64,000 nucleotides of DNA. Origin: Amaricoccus sp003258405 (lineage in GTDB: Bacteria > Pseudomonadota > Alphaproteobacteria > Rhodobacterales > Rhodobacteraceae). A program made the translations under genes and the position numbers. Every line of letters begins with the position of its first letter. Position 1 is the first letter of the stretch. Shown here in pieces: positions 25,301 through 33,800 of the stretch. The stretch lies in the NCBI RefSeq assembly GCF_043226085.1, contig NZ_CP171225.1, positions 2,790,001 through 2,854,000 on the forward strand, in the 5' to 3' direction. Under the pieces are notes generated by a model. The model saw only the letters and a program-made list of their open reading frames with translations. It had not been told where the DNA came from and did not search any database.

Positions 25301-27648
25301 CCGAGGGGTCCATACGCTGCCGCCTCGGCGCCTGCTGAAGCCCCGCCCTTGGCCTGGCCGGCGCGCTGCGCCGTTGCAGCGGCCACCTCAGGCCGCGCGA
25401 TGCCGTATACCACCCCCTCGGCGGTCCCGCGCAAGGTGTCCGGGCCTGATCTTTCGCCGGCGGCGTCCGGGCGGGCTCCCGTCTGTGCCGCCACCGCGCC
25501 ACCGTCGCCCGCATCAGCCCCGTCCGTACCGACGGCCGGCGCCTCACCGGACGGGACGGAGGCGACCTTGCCAGCGCGGGTTTCACGCGCCGCATGGCCA
25601 AGGGTCGCACCAGACAGACCCAATGTCTCCCGCTCGTCGAGCGGACCCTCCCCAGGCTCTCGCGCAGCCATCGGAGCATGCTGTTGCGACGCCACCATGG
25701 CGGTCTGCCCGGATACAGCCGGCCCGGGGTCCGCAGGACCGGCCGGAGTGCGTGCGGCCACCGTCCCGTCCTGACCAGCCTGCTCTCGGCGCTCCGCTTC
25801 CATGGCCCCGCCGGCCTCAGCCGGATCGGTCGTTATATCCGCCGCATGCGCCTCTGCCGCATCGATCCGGCCAGCCGTGCGTGCGTCAAGGTCCGTGCCC
25901 GCCGTCTCTGAGGCCGGACTGGGGTCAAACGCATTGCCGGGCTGATCGCTCGAATTTGAAGCCTGCGCCCCTGTGACAGCCCCGGAGCGGATCGGTTCGG
26001 CGGCCTCCGTGGCCTCTGCTGGTGTCGTCGGTCCCCGGGCCGTCGGGAGCGCGCCATGGTCCTCGCCCGCGCGCCCTGAAGGAGCGCCGTGGCCTGCCGC
26101 TGGCCCCGAATGTATCGTCTCTGCGGACGGGCCGGGGGCTGCGCGCGTGGCATCGGCTGCCGTCGCGCCTGCCTCCGCGTGTGGCCTTCCGTCCGATCCG
26201 ACGGTTGCGCCCTGATCCTGCTTCGGGTTCTCGGCCGAGGCACGCGGCGCCCCGCGCCCGGGCGATGCCTTAGCCGTCTCGGGGCGCGGCGCACCGTCAC
26301 CCGCCGCTGCGGGCGCACCGGATGCGTGCCCCGCGACTGCGGTCCGTTCCGGATCACCCGAAATCGGCTTCGCCGCCGCGGGTCCCCCGACATCAGAGTG
26401 CCCGGGCGTTCCGGCCTCGCCTGGCACGGGCTCGGGATCACCCCCGCCCGCGGCGCCGGATGGCGGAACGCGCGTCTCGCCCGAAGCTGCCACACCCGAC
26501 CGGACAGCCTTTTCTTCCGGGCCGGTGTTCGGATCGCTGCGGGGCATCGCTGCGATCGCGTCTCCGGATCCAGCACCTGTCTCGCGTTCAGGAAGCACCG
26601 GAGCGAAGGGCAAGCTGCCATCGGCCTCGCCCGGCGCCGGGGCCTCATGCGCGGTCGCATCGCGTGGCCCGGGGCGCGGATCGGGCGTACTGCCGTCGGC
26701 ATCCCGTGCCTGCGCCCGGAACGGCGCGGAACGCGCCGCGACGGCTGCCGCAATCTGCGCCAGAACCGGAGCTGCCGCACCAACGGCAAGTGCGTCCGCC
26801 AGTGCGCGCACCGGATCTTCGCCGCGCGGCACGTCCGCGGCGGCAACCTCTATGCCGCCTTTCGCATGGGCCAGCCTGCCCGTCGGCGTCGGCTCGACCT
26901 CCTCCCGGAGCGGAAGGCCGGCCGGCAACGGCCTCTCGCCGAAGCCGGCCGGGATGTCGCCATCCCCGCCCGACCCGCCACCGCCATGGCGGGCCGCTGC
27001 CGCGGCGCCCGGTGCGGAACTTCCCTGAAATGCGCCCTGACCTGCCGCCGCCGGTTTCCCCCGCTCGGCAGCGCGGCCCGCGCGCCCGTCGTCCGGGGCG
27101 CGGGCCGCATCTCTGTCCCGCGCGGGCTGGCCGGTTTGCCCCGCCTCTGCGGCCGTGTCCGGAACGGATGTCGTGCCCGTCTCCGGATGGTCCGTGGCGT
27201 GGTCGGCTGCCCGCGCCGGAGGACCGCCCGCGCTGTTCTCTCCGGCCTTCGATGCCGGACGTTGCCCGGCGGAGGGGGCCAGCCGCGGCGCACCGGGCGC
27301 TGGATTTTCGGGATCAGGGGAGGGCACTTCCCGCGCATAGGGCAGGAGCTCCCGCCGCAACCGCTCGGCAAGGTCGCGGGCCAACCGCGGCCAGTCGGGG
27401 GGCGACGGGTGAGAACCGAGATCGATCGAGATCGTGCCGGCCCGGACCGGCTCTGCCGCCTCGGCCGAAACGGCATCGCAGGCCGCCTCGATGGCGCCAA
27501 GCAGCTCGGTCCGCAGTGTCTGCGCGAGATGCGCGGGATCCGAGAGCGGCCCGAGCGGATCGGCGACGGCGATCTCGAAGACGAGATCGCCGATCACATG
27601 CCGCGGCTCGGGGCCAGACCCGTCCGGCGAAGAGGCCCGACGCATCAT
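22393..27648 (-). CDS. Giant CIS tape-measure-like protein (Afp14/Pvc14 C-terminal family)
   Basis: 1751 residues. An N-terminal domain (about 1-115) contains HVIGDLVFEIAVADPLGP and DWPRLARDLAERLRRELLPY. Residues about 120-1290 are low-complexity, rich in Gly/Ala/Pro/Asp/Glu/Thr, with many short motifs such as GATAADATRAAPGPSAE and no clear fold. A C-terminal globular part (about 1293-1751) has SAGLVLLAPYLPMLFSRLEL, LLRAVIAEWGALGQTSPDGL, AAFLRRDGQLS and MLLDRLPWSFALVKLPWM. This last block is typical of the 'contractile injection system tape measure' family. The insert makes the protein several times longer than I would expect. The start ATGATG overlaps the upstream stop. A 159-bp tandem duplication lies inside the insert. 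Confidence 0.85.
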   Translation of the reverse strand: MMRRASSPDGSGPEPRHVIGDLVFEIAVADPLGPLSDPAHLAQTLRTELLGAIEAACDAVSAEAAEPVRAGTISIDLGSHPSPPDWPRLARDLAERLRRELLPYAREVPSPDPENPAPGAPRLAPSAGQRPASKAGENSAGGPPARAADHATDHPETGTTSVPDTAAEAGQTGQPARDRDAARAPDDGRAGRAAERGKPAAAGQGAFQGSSAPGAAAAARHGGGGSGGDGDIPAGFGERPLPAGLPLREEVEPTPTGRLAHAKGGIEVAAADVPRGEDPVRALADALAVGAAAPVLAQIAAAVAARSAPFRAQARDADGSTPDPRPGPRDATAHEAPAPGEADGSLPFAPVLPERETGAGSGDAIAAMPRSDPNTGPEEKAVRSGVAASGETRVPPSGAAGGGDPEPVPGEAGTPGHSDVGGPAAAKPISGDPERTAVAGHASGAPAAAGDGAPRPETAKASPGRGAPRASAENPKQDQGATVGSDGRPHAEAGATAADATRAAPGPSAETIHSGPAAGHGAPSGRAGEDHGALPTARGPTTPAEATEAAEPIRSGAVTGAQASNSSDQPGNAFDPSPASETAGTDLDARTAGRIDAAEAHAADITTDPAEAGGAMEAERREQAGQDGTVAARTPAGPADPGPAVSGQTAMVASQQHAPMAAREPGEGPLDERETLGLSGATLGHAARETRAGKVASVPSGEAPAVGTDGADAGDGGAVAAQTGARPDAAGERSGPDTLRGTAEGVVYGIARPEVAAATAQRAGQAKGGASAGAEAAAYGPLGQDAQARATYDSGDATGETADSTAPANGPAPQRAGQAMDGASAGAEASAHGPLGQDTPTRTEDDTSDAAGDAAGSTAPASSPAPAVASPDTPEVAQATSPALHVHGAEMEGAVCQPPLSSAGFGQASGAEVRERIASAGAEARDDGRATAEADSTAPQDASPAEHDPARAAPAAGKAAHGFPDAEREETGSAAVPDGLIKATQSMPQADTGRTFPRQAAAKDEAGAMLPKGGTPSHEGPSRPAGAAGGARPTDHSAGVKPGIGATSQAPDPPLAPSGRAAGPGRDDPNSPPTARDAGGGRQAEHSGGGASAQVREGHVAPPDRADDAAWRAASPRTLPSGGAAAAAHDDGGAVRKAGDTGGGHQAEHWEGSAPTDLPARVAPAPDREVGAGGPAAAPLAASPNKAKPGAPGEMLARSPGSPERDAPAANAEAGGHHAVERPDVTALRGGWSSGISGPEEGAAPRDVDTPTGKDAPVGKPDARISAARDGAPGEARPITERAAQRTTAGPGADAGDELPQPGRVLLESWRAEPGRLEASLRGRDAAGLAALLRAVLALAGTAAPPLAEAAEARARSLPRPEAFLTAVLAAVVAGAAVDLDALAEETGAATGREGLSGRGTDSQRFEAVLTGAAEPAPDADLAAVALGDPERLARLVAPQAFTAARLARLARSSRAESLAALVERRKPGFAARESVVLALLWDCLPAELPAQMRTRAALWDLTLLAAFDAVPVQGGLTGLAAAAVAHLAPEAGARRALVRALATRLAQEKRGHVAAAELLAALRRLPGGQAPAEPGADGETRLQITRSAGLVLLAPYLPMLFSRLELLSQNRLRDGAAIEMALDALHTLATGDAELPGDALPLERLLCAVPEGLELRPPAPLADPGRRALADGLLRAVIAEWGALGQTSPDGLRAAFLRRDGQLSAREGGLRLDVAPAAYDMLLDRLPWSFALVKLPWMVAPLHVKWRERT
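25053..25372 (-). repeat. Two tandem copies of a 159-bp unit inside the tape-measure-like gene
   Basis: The stretch GCCTGCTGAA occurs at 25171 and again at 25330, and the sequences around both align throughout a 159-base period. In the protein the copies read AGQAKGGASAGAEAAAYGPL and AGQAMDGASAGAEASAHGPL, 53 residues apart. The unit is a multiple of three, so copy-number change would lengthen or shorten the protein without a frameshift. Confidence 0.85.
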
Positions 27649-29954
27649 GCGCCCCGCGCGGAGAGAAAGCCGCGCAGCACGGCGGCGGCGCGGTCGAGAT
27701 CCTCCGCCCAGGGGCCCCCGCCGCGGCCCGCATCGCGCAGGGCGACGCGCCAGTCGAGCTCCAGCGCCTCGAACTCGGCCATCTCGCCATGCCCCAGCCA
27801 GAGCACCCGGTGGGCAATATGTGCCGGACAGAGCAGCGCCACGGTCTCCTCGGCCAGCCGCCGGAACCCGTCCCAGCGCGTGCGCGCGGTCCAGCCGGAG
27901 AGTATGAGGGTGAGGCTCAGCGGCGCGAAGTGGCCGGTGCGGCCCCTCAGCAGGATGTCTTCGACGAGATGCACGCCCTCGGAGCGGCGGTTGATGTCGG
28001 TGAGCAGAAGCCGCAGACGGTTGGCGTGCCGGATCGCTTCCGCCCGCCCGGGGAAACGGCCCGCGTTGTAGACCGCCGCGCCGCGGCCCGGATCGAGAAA
28101 GAGCCGCCAGGCGCCGTCGGCCTCCGGCGCGAGGACATAGGCCGTGTCGTAGACCGCGCGCCGGAGCAGATCCGGGGTGAGCGCGCCGCTTGCAAGAAAG
28201 GCCGTGCGCGCGATGATCTCGCGGGGCGGTGCGGGCTCGGGGCGATCATCGCGCGGCACGATGGTGTCGAAGGGGTTTGCGGGCTCGGGCAGCAGATCGC
28301 GTGGAATGCGCAGGCTTTCGAGCTCGGCCTCGTCCCCGGTGAGCCGGAGCCCGAGGCGGGTGACCGGCGCCGACAGCGGCGCCGTGCTGCGGTCGGGAAA
28401 ATCGAGCAGGATCTCGAGCTTGCGGCAAAGCGCCGCACCCACCCCTGCCACCGGGTCGAACCCTCCCGGACGGTCGCGGTCGAGCCGGGCTACCTCGCGG
28501 AGCAGCCGCACCCGGTTTTCGAGCACGGCATCGCGTCGCGCGGCGGGCCCGCGGTAGAGATCATGCTGGCGGAGCGTGTTCTGGGTGTATTCCTCGCCGT
28601 GAAGCGCCAGCAGATGGTCGAGCACCCGCCCCTTGCGATCGTGCCAGGGATCGTGCCGGGCCACTGCCTCGGCTACCGCCTCCGGTCCCTCGGCAGCAAG
28701 CTCCGGCATCGGCCCGAAATCGAGCGGGCGCGCGGCATAGCTCTGCCGCGCCGCAAGGCCGGTGGCGAAGAGGTCGGCAAGCCCCTCGAGATCGGCCGCG
28801 GCATTGGCGAGCAGCGCGTCGGTGAGCGCGAGATAGCCCCGGAACTGTGCCGCCTCGCCCTGCGCCCGGGCCGGGGCCGAGGCGGGCAGGCGGCTCGCCC
28901 CGGCGCCATAGGCCGCGGGCAGCCCGTGCCCGACGGGCAGGTGGGCGAACCGGCGCTTGCGGCCCGCGGGCCGCGCGCTCCAGTCCGCGCCGTCGAGCGT
29001 CTCGCGGAGCCGCGCCACATGGTCGGCCTCGAGCCGCGCCAGCTCCATCCGCATGCCCTCGAGTTCGAAGGGCACGATGAGATCACGGCTGACAAGCTCG
29101 AGCCGCACGTCTTCCGCGCGCTCGGGCAGAACCAGCTCGCGGAACTCGCCCGGTGCGAGCGGCGCGAAGGGATCGCGTTCCGGCGCATCGAGGCGACGGA
29201 AGCCGAGCGTCAGGATGTCCTTCACCTCCTCGAGCCCGACCAGCTCGGCAAAGAAGATGTCGAGCGCCGCCGCCCCGCCCTCGGGCGCGCCGGAATGGCC
29301 ATACATCCGGGCCGGGTCCTCGAAGACAGCGGCCCGCGTCGCCGGCACCGCCCGCCGGTTTGCCGCCCGGTCGCGCATGAGCCGGCGGCACTGGGCATAG
29401 ATGAGCGCCGCGACCCGCTCGGGCGCATGCCGGCGGCGCATCTCGATCTGCGCCTCGAGGCTGCAGGGCACCGGGGTCGCGAGCGCCAGCACCCGGACAT
29501 CCTCGCAGAGATTGCGCACCCCGCGGAAGGCCTCGCGCACGGTTGCCAGCGCTATCGCAGGATCGGCCTCCGCCGCCGGGATCACATGGATGTCGTAGAG
29601 CCCCGCCGCGTCCGCCCCGGTCGCCGGAGCGACCATCACATGATCGACCGACGGGCCGGAGGCCGCCAGCGCGCGGGCAAGATCATCCGCCGAGACCGGC
29701 CGCATCGCCAGCACCTCGCGCGGGTCGGAGAGACCGAGGCGCGCAAGATCCGCCGGCCCATCCTCGCGCGCGAGCAGATCCGCGACCGGAAACTCCGCGC
29801 GATAGCCGAGCTCGGTCAGCGCATAGGCCACTTCCTCGATGAGGGTCACGCCCGGATCGTGGAGGTTGAAGTCGGTCCAGACCTCGCGCGAGAGCGCCTG
29901 GGCCCGCGCGATGCCCTTGCGGCGCAGCGCGATGAAGTCCGGCGTCTCAGCCAT
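27645..29954 (-). CDS. CIS baseplate protein (Afp11/12-like, 'HDPGVT' N-terminus)
   Basis: 769 residues. The N-terminus REVWTDFNLHDPGVTLIEEV followed by AYALTELGYRAEFPV is the hallmark of one of the two large baseplate wedge proteins in eCIS clusters (in others 'WTDYNEHDPGVTLLEALAYA'). The rest is mixed alpha/beta with no membrane segments; DILTLGFRRLDAPERDPFAP is characteristic. These proteins form the baseplate ring that triggers contraction. Which of the Afp11/Afp12 numbers it corresponds to is not decided here. Its end overlaps the next start by four bases, while 21 bases separate it from the upstream 279-residue gene. Confidence 0.87.
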   Translation of the reverse strand: MAETPDFIALRRKGIARAQALSREVWTDFNLHDPGVTLIEEVAYALTELGYRAEFPVADLLAREDGPADLARLGLSDPREVLAMRPVSADDLARALAASGPSVDHVMVAPATGADAAGLYDIHVIPAAEADPAIALATVREAFRGVRNLCEDVRVLALATPVPCSLEAQIEMRRRHAPERVAALIYAQCRRLMRDRAANRRAVPATRAAVFEDPARMYGHSGAPEGGAAALDIFFAELVGLEEVKDILTLGFRRLDAPERDPFAPLAPGEFRELVLPERAEDVRLELVSRDLIVPFELEGMRMELARLEADHVARLRETLDGADWSARPAGRKRRFAHLPVGHGLPAAYGAGASRLPASAPARAQGEAAQFRGYLALTDALLANAAADLEGLADLFATGLAARQSYAARPLDFGPMPELAAEGPEAVAEAVARHDPWHDRKGRVLDHLLALHGEEYTQNTLRQHDLYRGPAARRDAVLENRVRLLREVARLDRDRPGGFDPVAGVGAALCRKLEILLDFPDRSTAPLSAPVTRLGLRLTGDEAELESLRIPRDLLPEPANPFDTIVPRDDRPEPAPPREIIARTAFLASGALTPDLLRRAVYDTAYVLAPEADGAWRLFLDPGRGAAVYNAGRFPGRAEAIRHANRLRLLLTDINRRSEGVHLVEDILLRGRTGHFAPLSLTLILSGWTARTRWDGFRRLAEETVALLCPAHIAHRVLWLGHGEMAEFEALELDWRVALRDAGRGGGPWAEDLDRAAAVLRGFLSARGA

Positions 29955-29975
29955 GGGGCCCCGATCCCGCGCCCC

Positions 29976-30815
29976 TCACGACACGTCCTCGTCGCGCAGG
30001 ATCTCGGAGCGCGAGCCCTGCATCGCGGTATCGAACCAGAGCCGTGTCACGTAATAGCGGATGACGATGCCCGGCCCGAAGTTCGAATTGGTGCGGATCT
30101 GCAGCCGGTAGTCGCGGCTCGTGCCGGTCCAGCGCAGACGCAGCCGGTCGGCGAAGCTCCCGAACATCGCATTCTGCCGCCGGATCGGCCGGCGGCGGAA
30201 GAGCCAGTTCAGCACCGGGTTGCGCGGGTTGTAGGCGTTGAGCGCGATGGCATGCATCAGGGCATAGCGCCCGCGCCCCGTCGGGCCGCCCGCACCGGCC
30301 ATGATCTCGAAGGCGTTGCAGCCGGTCAGATGCCCGGTGATGTCGTGCCAGCGTCCGTCGGCGGGTACCTTGGGCTGCGGCCCGGGATGGCCGATCCTCC
30401 CACGCATCCGCGCCACCCCGTCGATATCGAGCCGCCAGTCGGGATCGGCGACATTGACGCCCACCCGCCCGAGCCCGCTCAGCGCAAGGCCGGGTGGCGG
30501 ATCGCCCTCCGGCCCGGAGGGCTCCGCAACCATGTCGGCCACAGGGGCGCGGGCATGGGTGAAATGCAATGTCCCGGGGGTGCCCGCATGCCGGATCGAC
30601 CAGGCCGCTTCGGCCGCGCCGCCGCCGTTGTAGAAGCTCACCAGCGTGGGCGAGGCCCCGATCGAGGCGATGCGCAACCCGTCCTGCTCGGTCTTGTCGA
30701 AGCCGTCGTCGATCCGGTTGACCATCGAATCGATGAAGTCGCCGTAATGCTCCGCGGTGGGCAGCGCCCCGTCGCGGAAGAACTTCTTCAGTGTCGGGCG
30801 GTCCCGCTTGCTCAT
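29976..30815 (-). CDS. CIS-associated protein, possible fibre or baseplate attachment protein
   Basis: 279 residues. The N-terminal helix PTLKKFFRDGALPTAEHYGD with FIDSMVNRIDDGFDK resembles the short 'LK.YF..G..Pt..qF.dlIdSm.Nk.ddG' segment I know from CIS and phage structural proteins that attach fibres. The remainder is beta-rich (GLGRVGVNVADPDWRLDIDG has the look of tail-fibre 'knitted' segments), ending with GIVIRYYVTRLWFDTAMQG. No known receptor-binding or chaperone domain is recognised. It lies between the two baseplate genes, with ATGA overlap to the upstream one. It is the best candidate in the cluster for a target-contact protein, given that no long tail-fibre gene is present. Confidence 0.6.
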   Translation of the reverse strand: MSKRDRPTLKKFFRDGALPTAEHYGDFIDSMVNRIDDGFDKTEQDGLRIASIGASPTLVSFYNGGGAAEAAWSIRHAGTPGTLHFTHARAPVADMVAEPSGPEGDPPPGLALSGLGRVGVNVADPDWRLDIDGVARMRGRIGHPGPQPKVPADGRWHDITGHLTGCNAFEIMAGAGGPTGRGRYALMHAIALNAYNPRNPVLNWLFRRRPIRRQNAMFGSFADRLRLRWTGTSRDYRLQIRTNSNFGPGIVIRYYVTRLWFDTAMQGSRSEILRDEDVS

Positions 30816-33800
30816 GCCGTCTCCCTCATGTCGACGACGAGCGTCTCGCCGATGGCGAGCCCGCCGATGCCCGTGACCCGCGGTGTCTCGCTCCGCCGCT
30901 CGAAGAGCGGGGTGATCCAGTGATCGGCCATCGGCAGCGCCAGCCCCCAGGGCTCGCGGGCCGCCAGGATCGCCGCGCCGTTGCCCGCCTCGTCGCCGCC
31001 CCCGCCGCTTCGCGCCGTGTCGTGGAGCCGGTGCTGGCCGGCATCGTCCGCGACGAGCTGGAGGATCGAGAACTCGGTGAGGAACCGGACATAGTCGAGC
31101 CCGGTCACGAAGGCCGCCACGTCGTTGAGATTGAGCGACCAGCCGAAGCCGTCCATCGGCGCCTCCGCCGTCCAGACGCTCAGGAAGCGCGAGATGTCGA
31201 GCTTGAGGCGGCGGAGCGCGGTGCCGCTCTCGTCCGACCCGGCGGTGAAGCCTACCTTGGCGCGCACCTGCAACCGCTCGTAGCCCGGATTGCGCACCTC
31301 CGCCTCGGCAAAGGCCGAGAGCCGCCCGGCAAGGAAGCGCTCGATCCGCCGCAGCGTCAGCACGTCGAACATCGCGGGCCGCGAGGGCACGGCCGCCGCA
31401 TCCTCCGGGGCTGCCGGCACGACGACGACGGTCATCGCCCCCGCTCGCGGCGCGCGCAGCCGTTGGTCATAGGCGGGCAGGCATTTCGCCTTCCAGACCT
31501 CGGGAAAGGCATCGAGCACCAGCCGCTCCACATCCCAGGCGGTCACCGCCCGGGCCCGGTGGCGCAGCCGCTCGCTCACCCGGGCACGGAAGGCCGGATC
31601 TGTTTCGGGCGGCGTGCCGCCGAGGGTGGCGCCCACCTGCGCGATCGCGCCGAGCCCGGCCACCGGCGGGTCGAGCGACCAGCGCAGCGGGAGCGCAGGC
31701 GCATCCGCCTCGGGGAGCCCGATGCGCTCGGCCCTGGCTCCGTTCGCGCCGAGCGAGGCCAGCCGCGGGAAGGCATCGAGATGGCGATCGGCCGATACCG
31801 CGAGCCAGACGCCCTCGCCCGGCATCTCGCCGCCCGACAGCACCACGTCCTCGTCCGGCACGTCGATGGTGACGATCCCGGTGCGCATCAGCCCGTCGGT
31901 CGTGTCGGTCGCAAGGCTCCAGCTTGGCAGCGGCTGCCAGCCCGAGGCGGTGAGATAGTGCCAGCGCACCGGCTCGGGGCGGAAGCTCCGCCGCCGATGG
32001 CTTCCCTGCGCCATCTCGAAGAGCAGCGAGACCGGGCCGGTGGCGGTCGGCCCCGCGACCCGGAGAAAGAGCGTGCCGTCGGCGAGCCGGGCCGGGAACA
32101 GGCCCATGCCGGGCCGGCTCCGGGCCGGAAAGATCTCCTGCCGCCCGAAGGGCCCGATCTGCACCACGCGCTCGCCGGGGCGCGCGGCCTGCGGCGTGCC
32201 GAGCAGGATCGTGTCGCGCGCGGCATAGTCGAGCGCGGCCGAGGCGATCCGCGGCGTCCAGGGCGCCGGCGGGATCCTGCGCCGCCGCGTGCGCAGGAAA
32301 CCCGGCCGCATCGCCTCGGCGAGCGCCGCCGGATAGGCCTCGTGCCCGAAGGCGTCGCCCGGGCAGTCGAGCGTGAGCCCGAAGAGCCCGGCCCGGATCG
32401 TCGAGCGTTGCCGGAAATCCTCCGCCGTGATCCCGGTCCGCGGCGGCAGCACCCGGCCGGGCACGCTGCCCTCGAAGCGCTGCCGCGCCCGGAGTGGTCC
32501 GCCCGGCGCGATGCGCCCGACCATCGGATGCGATTGACCTCCCGGCAGGTCGCGCCAGCCGTCCCCCGCGAGATAGGCAAGCCCGACCTTCGGATCTGGC
32601 GCATGGAAGGTTTCGCCGTAGCTCCGGTAATAATCCTCGAAACCGCCCGGATCGGAGGGCAGGTCGGACCAGACCACGTCGAGCCCCACCCGCAGTACCG
32701 GTTTGGCCGCGAGCTCCGGGGCGCCGACGAGGAAGGCCGCGCCGTCCTTCGGCCGCGCCCCGAAGGGCAGCACGGGCTGGGCCATGTTGAGCGGCCCGTC
32801 ATCGGAAAACGCCGTCAGCCGCGTAAGCCCCTCGACGCGGGTCTCGATCACGATGCTCTCGAGCGCATAGGGCTCGAAGAGCGAGAAGGGGCAGAAACGC
32901 CCGTGCGGTGCCATCCGGAGCCCGAGCACCGGCGCCGCGGCGCCGGGCGGCGGCACGATCGCGGGCGCGGCCTCGTCGAGCTGAAGCGAAAGCGTGAAGC
33001 CCGGTCCGTCCTCCGCCGCATTCGGCGCGATCCGCGCCGCGCCGACGGCAAGCGGCCCGGTCTCGGCGGAGAGCGTCACCTCGAAGGCATCGTGAAGCAG
33101 GGTCTGGAACACCTCGTCGCGGCCGTGATCGAAGATCCGTGCCGCCACACGCGCCACCTCCGGCCCGCCGAGATGGGCCTCGATGCCGGAGAGGAGGGCC
33201 TTGCGGAAATCCCCGGCGGGCCAGGGCGTGCCCTCGACGAGGCCCGCCCGGACCACCCGGCCATAGATCGCCTCGACCTGCGCGGGTGCGGCGGCATGGA
33301 GGAGCAGCGCATGATGGAGCTGCGCGGCTGGCGTGCCCTCCGCCCCCCCGAGGGCTGCGCGCCATTCGGCCAGGATCTGCCCCGACGTGTCGGGGTCGTC
33401 GAGGCCGAAGAGCGCGGCGAGGGCCGGGTCGGCCTGCAGCTCGGCAAGAACCGCCTCATGCGTCGCTCCGGCGCCCGCCCGCGTGGCCTCCGCATCGCCC
33501 CGCCGGGTGAGCACGAGGCGGAGCTCGATCCGTCGCCGCCCGCCCGCGAGGCGCAGCATCGGGCTCGCGATCTCGAGCCCCATGTCCGCCGGCGCGCCGC
33601 CCCCGGCCCCGAAGAGCCGCGGCGGATCGGCGCGCACGGCGTCATCGCCTGCGGTGGGGATGCGCGCCAGGCTCACGCCCGAGACGAATCCCATCGCCGC
33701 CTGCGGCGAGATCAGCGGATCGCGGTGAAAGCGCAGCCCCAGCGCCTCGGCGACCTTCACCGGCGCCACGCGCAGTCCCTCGCTCAGCCGGAACCGCGCG

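Noticed and set aside
26322..30923. Open frame of about 1,530 codons on the plus strand, opposite the tape-measure-like and baseplate genes
   Set aside because: High GC removes stop codons on the opposite strand. The translation is Arg/Pro/Ala-rich without domains, while the minus-strand proteins are clearly conserved.
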